DNA of 64,000 nucleotides from an uncultured Tateyamaria sp. (GCF_947494755.1 NZ_CANLVZ010000012.1:1-64000), one strand, 5' to 3'; shown: positions 25,946-34,190, counted from the stretch's first letter. Notes: a model not told the origin generated them from the letters alone. Numbers and translations: made by a program.

Positions 25946-26122
25946 ATGAAAACATTAGCTGGACTAGTTTTGTTGCTGGCAACATCCGATGTCAGTCTTC
26001 CCCATTGCGCCGCTGACCGTGTGGATCAGAGGCAGTATTGCTGCAGCGCAACCCTTGGCGGGCAATGCTGCTCGTCCTCCATCGGGACGAATGGTCTGCC
26101 GGGTGGGTGCAACTGCCGATGA
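25946..26122 (+). CDS. Small exported cysteine-rich protein (58 residues)
   Basis: An ATG 22 bases after the preceding stop opens a 58-codon frame. It starts with a hydrophobic signal peptide (KTLAGLVLLLA) and ends with a compact tail holding Cys at 21, 32, 33, 41, 42, 55 and 57, in the order C...CC...CC...CxC with several Gly. An AGG six bases upstream gives a weak ribosome binding site. Signal peptide plus paired cysteines is unlikely by chance, and the spacing puts it in the same operon as the hydrolase and protease. I know no matching family; a disulfide-stabilised peptide or metal-binding protein are both possible. Confidence 0.55.
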   Translation: MKTLAGLVLLLATSDVSLPHCAADRVDQRQYCCSATLGGQCCSSSIGTNGLPGGCNCR

Positions 26123-26304
26123 GGGATGTGCGCCCGGTCCTGAGCCCGTCACTACAGCGCTGATCACCAACACCTCTTGACCACGACAGACCCGCCCCGC
26201 CATGTCGGAGCGGTGGGCCGATTTGAGGGTTGTTCGCCCGCGCCCACCGACTGAGCGTTTCGCCGGGCGCTTGTCGGAACTGGGCACGCGGTTGGAGACA
26301 TGAT

Positions 26305-26895
26305 TTGGACAAGCCCAGACGGTTCGACGTTCTCAGCGAACGCAGCTACCGCCTGTTCGTCATTGGCTACGGCATCTCATACACACTGTACTGGATTACC
26401 CTGCTCGCTGTCGGCTGGTGGATGTGGGAGACGACGGGGTCTGCGGCATGGGTCGGCTTTGTGTTCTTTTGTGACCTCTTTCCAGTTGTTCTTGTCACGC
26501 CCTGGGCATCGGCCTTGGCAGATCGCGGCGACCGCTTCCAGTTCCTGAAATCCGTTTTGTGGATACAAGTGGGCACCGGGCTTGCACCGGCGAGTGTCGC
26601 GTGGATGGGTCTGTTGACGCCGGGCTTGGGCGATGGATCGCGATGGCTGTTCTGTCTTGGCCTTGGCAGCAGCTACATCTGGACGGGCAACAATATCGTC
26701 CTGCAAAATCCGACGCCTGAACATCTGCGCAGCCGGGTGCTTGGCAACAGCTTTATGCTGACACGAGCCATTGGTGCCATTTCTGTCGTGCTGACCGGGT
26801 TGGTGATTGAGCAAGTTGGGTTCGTGTCCGGCATGTTTGCGGTCGCCGTTGCCGTGGCCTGCCTGGTGCCATCTGCCTTACGGGTCAAAAGATAG
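26305..26895 (+). pseudogene. MFS transporter gene with an internal deletion
   Basis: The frame encodes 196 residues, about half an MFS_3/EntS-type exporter. It starts with the N-terminal helices (RSYRLFVIGYGISYTLYWI, FPVVLVTPWASALADRGDR, the MFS loop 2-3 signature). After about 110 residues it jumps to a segment that belongs near the C-terminus (GNNIVLQNPTPEHLRSRVLGN, FMLTRAIGAISVVLTG). Roughly five to six helices in the middle are missing while the frame stays open. The likely start is a TTG with GGAGA six bases upstream. It is most likely a non-functional deletion derivative. Confidence 0.6.
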
Positions 26896-26944
26896 GGCCG
26901 GGAGAGCAGACAGCAGACCTATCGCGCAACGCACTCAGGTCCGC

Positions 26945-28138
26945 CTACTGCTGAACCCTGTAGACGAAATTGAGCGCCCTGCTTTGCCCGCCCGGCGGCG
27001 GTGGGAAGGGTGCGCCTCTGCGCACATGCTCTCGGGCGGCCCGTTCGACTTCGGATGATCCGCTGCCATCGATGATGTCCACAGTCGCCAGCGTCCCGTC
27101 AGGGTTGATCCGAAACAACACGCGCGCCCAACCGCGCACGGACACGGCAACCGGCGGCACGCGGTTCAATTGCATCAGGACCCGGCCCGCGTAATTCGTC
27201 ACATTCGAATTGCCCGGACCAAGGGACCCGCCAGAGCGCGACCCGCTGGATTGCGACCGTGCGCGTCGTCCCGCAAACAGGTTTGTGCCGTCTCGTTTAA
27301 AGGCTGTCAGGGGTGACTCGATCAGGTTGGTCGGGGGCGCGGGCGGAGGCGGACTGGATTGGCCTGCGCTTCCGTCGACCGCTCCGAACCGCTGCGAAGA
27401 CGGAGGCGTCGGGCGGAGTTGCGGCCGCAGAGAGGTCGTTGTGCCGGCCTCTGACGTCTCGCTCTCGGGGGGCTGATTTTGGACCTCGACGTTAGCGGGC
27501 GGGACTTCCGGAGGCTGGGCCTCGGGCGGCAGCGCGGCGATCACGTCGGGCAGGGGCGCAGCAGCAAGCGGTGCGGTGGGCGGGGTCACAACCGGTTCTG
27601 TGACCGCGGGAGGGGCAAAGGGCGCGGCGACAGGTGGTAAGGCCGAGGGGTCTGCGTCCGGACTGCCCTCCGCGACCTCTTGTGTCTCCGTTTCGACCGG
27701 CGGTGTAGGGGCAGGCGCCGGAGCGGTGGTTTGCGGAGCGTCCGAAGAGGCACCCCCCTCTTGCCCATCTGTGGTCTCCGGCGATACCGGCTCGTTCACG
27801 GTCGGCTGCACCGCATCAGCAGGGCCGCTATCTGGCGCAAACGTCGCTTGCGGGTTGGACGACGCAACAAGCGCCTCGCTGGTGGGGGCTTCGGCTTCGG
27901 TCGGTTCTGGCGGGGTTTCCTCAGGCGGTTCGGGAGGCTCGGCGGGGGTGGGTTCGACCGGTGTTATGCTGGTTTCGGCAAGGTCGGCAAAATCATCGCC
28001 CACCTCGACTCTTTCGACACCCTGATCCGCCGTTTCGGGCGACGCCACGTCGGCCCCGGTCAGCGAAAGGCCGACCACGTGGATGATCAAGGACAGGATC
28101 AGCGCGCCAACGCCAATGGCAGTCGATCTGCGGATCAT
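26945..28138 (-). CDS. tonB: TonB-like energy transducer
   Basis: The 397-residue protein has an N-terminal membrane anchor (residues 8-28). A very long Pro/Glu/Ala-rich periplasmic spacer runs to about residue 300, and a TonB C-terminal domain ends the protein (YAGRVLMQLNRVPPVAVSVRGWARVLFRI, SSEVERAAREHVRRGAPFPPPP). It passes energy from the ExbBD motor to outer-membrane receptors. Its start overlaps the preceding exbD stop (ATGA at 28135-28138). The spacer is longer than in E. coli TonB (239 residues total). No TonB-dependent receptor gene lies in the window. Confidence 0.87.
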   Translation of the reverse strand: MIRRSTAIGVGALILSLIIHVVGLSLTGADVASPETADQGVERVEVGDDFADLAETSITPVEPTPAEPPEPPEETPPEPTEAEAPTSEALVASSNPQATFAPDSGPADAVQPTVNEPVSPETTDGQEGGASSDAPQTTAPAPAPTPPVETETQEVAEGSPDADPSALPPVAAPFAPPAVTEPVVTPPTAPLAAAPLPDVIAALPPEAQPPEVPPANVEVQNQPPESETSEAGTTTSLRPQLRPTPPSSQRFGAVDGSAGQSSPPPPAPPTNLIESPLTAFKRDGTNLFAGRRARSQSSGSRSGGSLGPGNSNVTNYAGRVLMQLNRVPPVAVSVRGWARVLFRINPDGTLATVDIIDGSGSSEVERAAREHVRRGAPFPPPPGGQSRALNFVYRVQQ

Positions 28139-28512
28139 TCCAAAGATCGCTCGGTAACGAGGATGACCGACGAGGCACCTGAGGTGCGCAGCGCGCGCGA
28201 GACCTCCATCATCCGCAGCCCGCTCGCATTTCGGTCGGGGACGATGCGCACAGGGCCATCCGCGTGGATTTGCATATACGCCTCCACATCCATCTGGTCG
28301 CCGCGGAAATTCAGCGTCCCATCGGCGCGCAACACCAGCGCATCGGGCGGTTCGCGGCCTTCAAGCTCGTCTGTTTCGACAAGTTTCAGGTCTGGATCCA
28401 AAGGCGCTGCAATCGTCCCGGCGATCAGAAAGAACACCAGCATCAGGAACACGATGTTGATCAAGGCGATGGAGGGGTCGCGTTTGCGTGTCTGCGGCGT
28501 GGGTCTGATCAT
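28135..28512 (-). CDS. exbD: ExbD/TolR-family motor subunit, second copy
   Basis: The 125-residue protein has one N-terminal membrane helix preceded by DPSIALINIVFLMLVFFLIAGT. In most ExbD the helix contains the proton-carrying Asp in a P-L-I-D-V context; here the equivalent spot reads IALINIVFL, with Asn in place of Asp. It lies between the first exbD and tonB with overlapping or near-touching ends, so the four motor genes are translated as one unit. Confidence 0.83.
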   Translation of the reverse strand: MIRPTPQTRKRDPSIALINIVFLMLVFFLIAGTIAAPLDPDLKLVETDELEGREPPDALVLRADGTLNFRGDQMDVEAYMQIHADGPVRIVPDRNASGLRMMEVSRALRTSGASSVILVTERSLE

Positions 28513-28516
28513 CGCG

Positions 28517-28882
28517 TCATTCCAGCACCAGAACGCTCAACGCGTCGCGCCCGCGCAGCCGGACCAACAGGTCCACAACTCTTTGGGCCGTCGCATCCTC
28601 ATCAAGGCTGACCAGAACCTGCCCCTCTTCGATGGTTTCGGCCAGTTCATCCAGTGTCACGTCCGATCCATTCAGCGTCAGGCGATCCTCGCCCAATTGC
28701 ACGAAGGCGCGGTTTTGCGTTTCACCTTGGACAGAACGCCCGCCCGCGGCCTGGTTGAGCTCGATCTCTCCGAAGGTCGAAAAGGTCGATGTCAGCATGA
28801 AGAACAAGAGCAGCAGAAAGACCACGTCGATCAAGGGTGTCATCGACACCGCGCGTCTTTTGAAAGGTGCGGTGTTACGCAT
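28517..28882 (-). CDS. exbD: ExbD/TolR-family motor subunit, first copy
   Basis: The 121-residue product starts at the ATG at 28882, which overlaps the exbB stop by eight bases. It has the canonical motif SMTPLIDVVFLLLLFFML with the helix Asp needed for proton flow. A periplasmic domain of about 75 residues follows. Together with the second copy (where this Asp is Asn) it would form a heterodimeric ExbD, as known for paired ExbD1/ExbD2 systems. Confidence 0.87.
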   Translation of the reverse strand: MRNTAPFKRRAVSMTPLIDVVFLLLLFFMLTSTFSTFGEIELNQAAGGRSVQGETQNRAFVQLGEDRLTLNGSDVTLDELAETIEEGQVLVSLDEDATAQRVVDLLVRLRGRDALSVLVLE

Positions 28883-29534
28883 TGACGCGCGCGCCATAGG
28901 TCGGGTCGGCGACCTCCGGCGCAGCCATTTCGGGGACAAGCACCGTGCGCAGCGCCTTGTCGGCAAAGACCCGTTCGCGCGCCGTCCGGCTCTCCAGCCA
29001 GGTCAGCACCATCGAGGTGGGGATCGCGACCGCCAGGCCCACGGCCGTCGTCAGCAGTGCAACCCAAATGCCGCCCGCCAGCAATGAGGGATCAACCGAC
29101 GATCCGGCCTCCTGAAGGCTTCGAAAGGCGTCGATCATACCGATGACCGTGCCGAAAAGCCCAAGCAGGGGCGCAATCTGGGCGATGGTGTCGAGCACGC
29201 GAAATCCGCGCTCAAGGCTCGCCAATGCGAGACCGGCCTCTGCATCAAGGCGCGCCTCGATCCCGGGCCGTTGCGATCCGGCCATCGCATTGCCCAGAAG
29301 AGGGGCCAGATAGCTTCGGCTCGCGCCCAATCGCGTCAGCGCGGCACCTTGTTTACCCTTGTCCCAGAGGTGCAAAGCGTCCGACAAGACCCGGTGACGC
29401 CCCACACCGGACACGGAAAATTGCCATATCTTGTAAAGAGTGACGGTCAGCGTCAGCACGGACATCGCAAACAGGACCAGGACGACCGGGCCGCCAAGTG
29501 CGAAAAAACCGCTGAGAGTGTCAAAAACAGTCAT
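28875..29534 (-). CDS. exbB: ExbB/TolQ-family proton channel subunit
   Basis: The 219-residue protein has an N-terminal helix (VVLVLFAMSVLTLTVTLYKIW). The MotA/TolQ/ExbB core follows: RGFRVLDTIAQIAPLLGLFGTVIGMI with the helix-3 Pro-Leu-Leu-Gly-Leu-x-Gly-Thr motif, and GGIWVALLTTAVGLAVAIP. This matches ExbB in length and topology. It overlaps the exported protein gene upstream (ATGA at 29531-29534) and exbD downstream. Confidence 0.87.
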   Translation of the reverse strand: MTVFDTLSGFFALGGPVVLVLFAMSVLTLTVTLYKIWQFSVSGVGRHRVLSDALHLWDKGKQGAALTRLGASRSYLAPLLGNAMAGSQRPGIEARLDAEAGLALASLERGFRVLDTIAQIAPLLGLFGTVIGMIDAFRSLQEAGSSVDPSLLAGGIWVALLTTAVGLAVAIPTSMVLTWLESRTARERVFADKALRTVLVPEMAAPEVADPTYGARVNA

Positions 29535-29965
29535 CCGAGCAACTCCACGTCGATCCGGCTGCGGGTCGACAGGGCACTGTCACAGATATCGCTCTCTGCC
29601 CCGGCGGCGGTGCAGGTGTTTGCGCCGTTGATCAAAACGCGCGCGATGGAGGCACAGGGGATGCCGGGCACATCGAACTGGCGCACCCGGGGTCTGCCCT
29701 GCGGCAAATCCCTGAAATCGAAAAGCGACAAGGTGGCCACGCCGCCCGCGCCGTCAAAGATGACGGTTTCGAAAACTACTTTGTCGATAGCCGAGGTGGT
29801 CCGATTGTGCGCCACAAAGCTCAGACGGCACGCAGAGTCGGTGTCGGTGATTGTGTTCAGTTCAAGATCGACGGTGGGTGGGGATTGCGCATCGGTATCG
29901 GCCTGCGCAAGGGCCGGAAATGCTGCTGCGAGTAGAACACAGGCAGCGGTGTAGCGAAAAAGCAT
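29531..29965 (-). CDS. Small exported protein heading the exbB-exbD-tonB operon
   Basis: The 144-residue protein has a clear signal peptide (LLAAAFPALAQA) and a beta-rich mature part. Four cysteines are present (in ACRLSF, IPCAS, NTCTA and DICDS). I do not know a family. It overlaps exbB by four bases, so it is translated with the TonB motor. Its place suggests a periplasmic accessory for the motor, but that is only an inference from context. Confidence 0.65.
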   Translation of the reverse strand: MLFRYTAACVLLAAAFPALAQADTDAQSPPTVDLELNTITDTDSACRLSFVAHNRTTSAIDKVVFETVIFDGAGGVATLSLFDFRDLPQGRPRVRQFDVPGIPCASIARVLINGANTCTAAGAESDICDSALSTRSRIDVELLG

Positions 29966-30226
29966 CCAAAGGCTCCTGACGTATCAATGCCGGTCGCGCC
30001 ACCAACCGGAGCATCCCGCCTCGAGCGGGGGATGTCTGGGGCAAACTAGTACAGGGCTGTGCCACTGCAAAGGCCTGCGGACGTCATTGTGAACCGTCGC
30101 TGGTATCGGTGCGGAATGTGGCCGAATTGGTGTTGCTGCGAGGGTCGTCGCCGCTCAGATATCGCAAGCCATAATTGCATTGGATCGCAGCTGCAATTCA
30201 CGCCGAGCGGCGCATCGATATGGAGG

Positions 30227-30301
30227 TGGCTGGGATGGTAGGATTCGAACCTACGGTACACTGTACCAAAAACAGTTGCCTTACCACTTGGCTACATCCC
30301 A
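30227..30301 (-). tRNA. tRNA-Gln (anticodon UUG)
   Basis: Read leftward, the sequence starts TGGGATG and ends CATCCCA-G-CCA, a perfect 7-bp acceptor stem with encoded CCA. The D-arm contains GCCAAGTGGTAAGGC. The anticodon stem ACTGT/ACAGT holds a 7-base loop with TTG at the anticodon positions. The T-arm has the standard GGTTCGAATCC. All cloverleaf parts fit a tRNA-Gln reading CAA and CAG codons. Confidence 0.97.
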
Positions 30302-30361
30302 ACGTGACGCGCTAACTAGTCTGCTCGCGGCGTGCGTGCAAGCCCCCTGACAGCAAAAAAG

Positions 30362-31684
30362 TCATTCCTTGGGTGCGTCTTCAGTTAACAAATCGGGAGC
30401 CTGCGGGTCGCTGCGTTCCGCGTCGACCAGTCGATCCAGAGCGGCGTCCGAAAATTCCTGCACGTCTTCGGCCTTGAGCGGTGGCGCAGGCGCGGGCGTT
30501 GGCGCAGGGGCGTTTGTCGTTTCAGTGGCGATGGCCTGTCCGCCGCCCATCAACTGGATGCGATAGGTCGTGTCGGGCACCTCGACGCCCGCGGCCTCGA
30601 TGGCTGATTTGACAAGGCGCAGCGCCTCGCCCTTGGCCCGCACAAGCGATGTGGCACCCTGATCAATCCAGCCGGTGACCGACATGAAAATCGCGCCGTC
30701 CCCGATCCGTTCGATCCAGACTACAGGCTCGGGCACTTTCAGCACGAAGGGCAGGTCGGCGACCGTCTGCGTCGCAAGGTCACGAATGGCCGACAGATCC
30801 GCGTCCGAGGCGACCCCGATTTCAAACTCGAACCGGCGTTCGACATTTGTGGAAAAGTTCACGATCCGGCTTTTGAAGACGGTCGCATTGGGGATGCGAA
30901 TATGATTGCCGTCAAAGCTGAGCAGGATTGTCGCGCGGCTTGTCAGCCGGATCACCTTGCCGATGTCGCCTTCGATCTCGACCGTGTCATTGGGCCGAAA
31001 GGGCTGGCGGATCGACAGCATGATCGAGGCGATGAAATTTTCGACCGTGTCACGCACCGCAAAACCAATGGCGAGACCGACGATCCCGGCGGCCCCCATG
31101 ATCGTGCCAAGCAGGGCCGTCGCCCCCAGAATATCCAGCGCAATAACAAGCCCGCTGACAAAGAACACCATGCGCACGACTTGCCGGTAGATGTTGGCGA
31201 TGAACGCATTGGGCGCGATCCGGTCCCAAGGGTATTTCATCCGAGCGATCAAGATGCCCGCCAGCAATACAAGGCCAAAGGCGACGACCGCGACCCCGAT
31301 CAGTGGCAACAGCGCAACCGCCTGTTCAATCCGCGTGCGGAACCTGTTGACTGCCGGGTTCAGCCGCGCGGCCACATCTGTCGTTTCGGTGACTTCGTTT
31401 TCGATGGCCACGACGCCCTCAACCCGCGTGACCAACTCGCTGAGCCGGGTCGCTGCGGCCGTGTCGACCGTGGTGCCACGCAATGTCACGATGCCCGAGG
31501 ACACTGCCACCGTTACCCCGTCATAGCCGTCGAGCTCGCCCAGAATGTCGCGAATGCGCACGGCGATGGCGGCGTCTTGCGTGGCGCTGTCGGTGACGGT
31601 GATTGTGCCTTGGGGCTGGTCTGCGGTCTGGGCAAATGCGACTGAGCCCATCAGGCACAGCGTCAGGATCAGGGCGCGGATCAT
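30362..31684 (-). CDS. MscS-family mechanosensitive channel with N-terminal BON domain
   Basis: The 440-residue protein has a signal peptide (MGSVAFAQ). A BON domain at about residues 35-105 (IRDILGELDGYDGVTVAVSSGIVTLRG) precedes three to four membrane helices. The last helix has the MscS pore pattern (GTIMGAAGIVGLAIGFAVRDTVENFIA), and the cytoplasmic beta domain follows (RPFRPNDTVEIEGDIGKV, IPNATVFKSRIVNFS). The C-terminus is Pro/Ala-rich. It likely gates in response to membrane tension; the BON domain may bind lipid on the periplasmic side. Its start overlaps the stop of the oxidoreductase upstream (ATGA at 31681-31684). Confidence 0.87.
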   Translation of the reverse strand: MIRALILTLCLMGSVAFAQTADQPQGTITVTDSATQDAAIAVRIRDILGELDGYDGVTVAVSSGIVTLRGTTVDTAAATRLSELVTRVEGVVAIENEVTETTDVAARLNPAVNRFRTRIEQAVALLPLIGVAVVAFGLVLLAGILIARMKYPWDRIAPNAFIANIYRQVVRMVFFVSGLVIALDILGATALLGTIMGAAGIVGLAIGFAVRDTVENFIASIMLSIRQPFRPNDTVEIEGDIGKVIRLTSRATILLSFDGNHIRIPNATVFKSRIVNFSTNVERRFEFEIGVASDADLSAIRDLATQTVADLPFVLKVPEPVVWIERIGDGAIFMSVTGWIDQGATSLVRAKGEALRLVKSAIEAAGVEVPDTTYRIQLMGGGQAIATETTNAPAPTPAPAPPLKAEDVQEFSDAALDRLVDAERSDPQAPDLLTEDAPKE

Positions 31685-32673
31685 GTCCGTGTATCCACAA
31701 GGATTGCACCCGCCCGCCCGCCCGCTTCAACTGCCTCATGGGCGGCGGCGCAATCTGCCAAGGCAAACGTGTCGTGGACCGGGCACACCAACGCGCCGTC
31801 CCCCAGTGCCGCATGCAGGCGTTTGATCGCCGCGTCCCGCTCAGGTGGCGGCAGCAGGTAGATCAGCAGAATGTCGATGGTGGCGGCTTTGAACAGCAAC
31901 GGACCGAAGGGCAGGGTGGGTGACAGGTCCTTGGCGGACCCATAGGCAGCGATCACCCCATTGGGCGCAATCACCTCGGCATCAAGCGCGGCATTCACGC
32001 CAAACTCCGTATCGATGATCCGGTCGATCAGCGCGCCGTCATTCGCCGCCAGAATCGCCGCGCCAAGGTCGGGGTCCGTGTAGTCAAGCACCGTATCAGC
32101 CCCGGCCTGCGTAGTACGGGTCATCCCGTCGCCCCGTGCCGTTGCGATCACGCGCGCGCCGCCCCACTTGCCAAGTTGCACGGCAAGGAACCCGACGGTG
32201 CCCGCACCGCCATGGATCAACAGGGTTTCTCCACGCACATCGCCCGAACCAAATACCGCATGGGCAGCGGTCAGGCCCGGAATGCCAAGCACAGCACCGG
32301 TTTCCATCGACACATCGTCAGGCAAGGGCACCGCCTGTTCTGCGGGCAGCGCAATATGCGTCGCCGCCGTCCCGAAGGGGCGCTGCCACTGGCCGTTCCA
32401 GATCCAGACCCGCTCACCGATGCGGGTGTCGGACACGCCGGGGCCGACCGCCTCGATCACGCCCGCGCCGTCGCTGTGGGGGATGATCTGGTCAAATGCA
32501 GGCTTGGTCACGCCGGGGCGACTGCCGCTACGCGCTTTGACGTCCGATGGGTTCACCCCGGAAAAATGCAGCGCGACGCGCACCTGGCCCGCGCCGGGTT
32601 CGGAAGTGGGCATATCCACCAGATGCAGCACTTGGGATGCGGGGCCAAAGGCGGAATAGGATATGGATTTCAT
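31681..32673 (-). CDS. NADPH:quinone oxidoreductase-type MDR enzyme
   Basis: A 330-residue medium-chain dehydrogenase/reductase of the zinc-free quinone reductase group. The N-terminal GroES-like part has HFSGVNPSDVKARSG and HSDGAGVIEAVGPG. The Rossmann part has LLIHGGAGTVGFLAVQLGKWGGARVIATARG. Such enzymes reduce quinones or enones with NADPH. I prefer the ATG at 32673 over the TTG one codon earlier. It is co-translated with the BON-MscS channel, an unusual pair with no evident functional tie. It is divergent from the RidA-type gene. Confidence 0.85.
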   Translation of the reverse strand: MKSISYSAFGPASQVLHLVDMPTSEPGAGQVRVALHFSGVNPSDVKARSGSRPGVTKPAFDQIIPHSDGAGVIEAVGPGVSDTRIGERVWIWNGQWQRPFGTAATHIALPAEQAVPLPDDVSMETGAVLGIPGLTAAHAVFGSGDVRGETLLIHGGAGTVGFLAVQLGKWGGARVIATARGDGMTRTTQAGADTVLDYTDPDLGAAILAANDGALIDRIIDTEFGVNAALDAEVIAPNGVIAAYGSAKDLSPTLPFGPLLFKAATIDILLIYLLPPPERDAAIKRLHAALGDGALVCPVHDTFALADCAAAHEAVEAGGRAGAILVDTRT

Positions 32674-32773
32674 CAATGGGTCTCGTCAATTCAATGTCGG
32701 TCCGTGTAGCCTAGCCGCGACAGCCAAAAAGGCCAGCCGTGAAACGCAGGGCCGCGACCGCAGGAGTGCCTCC

Positions 32774-33163
32774 ATGTCCAGACGTGCCCTGATCCCACCC
32801 GCTTTGCGCGATGCCTGTGAGAGTGCCGGCATGTCGCCCGGCATCCTGTCTGGGGGGCACGTATTCATGACGGGTGTGACGGGTGCTGGCGCAGATGGTG
32901 TGATGCCCGACACCGAGAAGGCGCAATTTCATGCGTGTTTTGAAAAGATCGCCACCGTGCTGGCCGAGGCCGACATGGCGCTGACGCACATCGTCGAAAT
33001 GACCAGCTATCACGTGGGGTTGCGGGCGCATTTTGGGGCGTTTGACGACGTGCGCACGGCCTACCTTACTGCACCATACCCGGCGTGGACAGCTGTTGAG
33101 GTCGCAGGTTTGCGCCGCGAAGGGGCTGTGGTCGAAATCCGGGTGATTGCCGCGCTGGACTAA
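32774..33163 (+). CDS. RidA/YjgF-family protein
   Basis: The 129-residue product, started at the ATG with AGGAG seven bases upstream, has the RidA fold pattern: SGGHVFMTGVTGAG, FEKIATVLAEADMALTHIVEMTSYHV and YPAWTAVEVAGL, ending VVEIRVIAALD. Family members hydrolyse reactive enamine/imine intermediates or act in related steps. The usual catalytic Arg in a TR/SR context is replaced by WTAVEVAGLR, so the subtype is uncertain. The stop is TAA (33161-33163), with the last A coming from the inserted IS element. Confidence 0.83.
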   Translation: MSRRALIPPALRDACESAGMSPGILSGGHVFMTGVTGAGADGVMPDTEKAQFHACFEKIATVLAEADMALTHIVEMTSYHVGLRAHFGAFDDVRTAYLTAPYPAWTAVEVAGLRREGAVVEIRVIAALD

Positions 33164-33187
33164 AGCGTTTCGACATTAACCTGAGGC
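33163..33187 (+). repeat. IS630 left terminal inverted repeat
   Basis: AAGCGTTTC...AACCTGAGGC at the left end matches the complement of the right end at 18 of 25 positions. It overlaps the transposase stop codon (TAA at 33176-33178). Confidence 0.85.
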
Positions 33188-34134
33188 ATATCCGGGAGCC
33201 TTGAAGTAGTTCCAGCACTCTTCTGGATCGTAGAGATCGCAGATTGATCCGATAGCGTCGAAGACCTCGGTGAAAGTTCTTGCCCCGATCCGTCGCAGGT
33301 GGGCTTTGAGCTTCAAGTATGCCAGCTCGATGGGGTTCAGATCAGGCGAGTACGGTGGCAGGTAGAGGAACCAGCAGCCGTGGTCGCGCAAGGCCTGCGC
33401 CGCGTCCTTGTTCCGATGCGTGGCCAGGTTGTCGAGGATGACGACGGTGCCGGGCGCGATCTTGGGGACAAGCACCTCGCGGAAGTAGGCGGCAAATGCC
33501 GGGCCGTCAATTGCGCCCTTGATGACCCATGGCGCGATCAGGGCATCTTGCGTCAGACCCGCGATCAGGGTCTGCGTTCCCCAACTTCCGAAGGGCGCGT
33601 CCATGGTCAGGCGTTCACCCCGTTTCGCCCTGCCTCGCAGGCGGTTCAGGTTCGACTTCACTGCGGTTTCGTCAATAAGGACAACACGGTTTGGTATCTC
33701 AGAGATGGCGGGCAGGCGATGCTTGAACCAATCGCCGCGCTGCTGCCTTACCTTGGCGCGACGACGTTCGCTCGCGACCAGCGACTTTTTTTGTACGTGA
33801 ACTCGAGACGGGACAGTAGGTTGGCGATGGAAGAGTGATGCACTTGCACGCCCTCTGCCTCGGCCAGAGCGTCGCGTAGCTCGAAGAGGGTGATGTCAGG
33901 GTCCAGTGCGATCAACTCCTCAAGGAAAGCCTGATGCGGTGCCAGCTTGCCTTTGCCGCGCGGCGGTCCCTGGGGTGCGGGTTCCGCGTGGCCCTTGGTT
34001 CTTACCTGGCGCGCCCATCGCGCACCTGTCGCCGGTGACAGCCTCAGACGCAACGCCGCCGCGCGCCCGCTTAACCCTTCTTCAATATACCTCTGAATCC
34101 GCGTCTAGAGTGCCAAGGGTAACGGTGCTGACAT
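33176..34134 (-). pseudogene. IS630 transposase, frameshift-organised and interrupted by an amber codon
   Basis: From the ATG at 34134 the frame reads MSAPLPLAL, then an in-frame TAG (34105-34107), then TRIQRYIEEGLSGRAAAL, the usual N-terminal helix-turn-helix. The first frame ends just past YKKSRWSR. A run of seven A followed by G (33786-33792 on the other strand) lets a -1 shift continue as YKKKSLVASERRRAKV, then VVLIDETAV, the first catalytic Asp. The rest has VVILDNLATHRN and PPYSPDLNPIELAY with the second Asp and Glu. The A-run is a standard programmed frameshift site for this family. The amber codon at position 10 is the real lesion; a TTG at 34053 could restart only after losing the first helix. 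Confidence 0.82.
33786..33792 (-). promoter_or_regulatory. Programmed -1 frameshift site (A7G) in the transposase
   Basis: Seven A followed by G on the coding (minus) strand, read AAA-AAA-AGT in the first frame. Slipping back one base gives AAA-AAA-AAG-TCG and opens the catalytic frame. The protein sequence across the site matches IS630 transposases only after the shift. Confidence 0.75.
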
Positions 34135-34190
34135 GATCCATTCTCCCAAGCAGGATGAATCACATCTGAAACCTCATGGGGATCCCAAGC

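Noticed and set aside
27400-28000. Pro/Glu-rich repeats of tonB as a tandem DNA repeat
   Set aside because: The protein is low-complexity, but the DNA shows no regular repeat unit.
27680-28885. A 401-codon frame opposite tonB-exbD
   Set aside because: It lies fully antisense to three genes with clear domains. Its Arg/Gly-rich composition is what the complement of Pro/Glu-rich codons gives.
33748-34053. Reading the two transposase frames as two separate genes
   Set aside because: The A7G run and the continuous IS630 protein after a -1 shift show a single frameshifted transposase.
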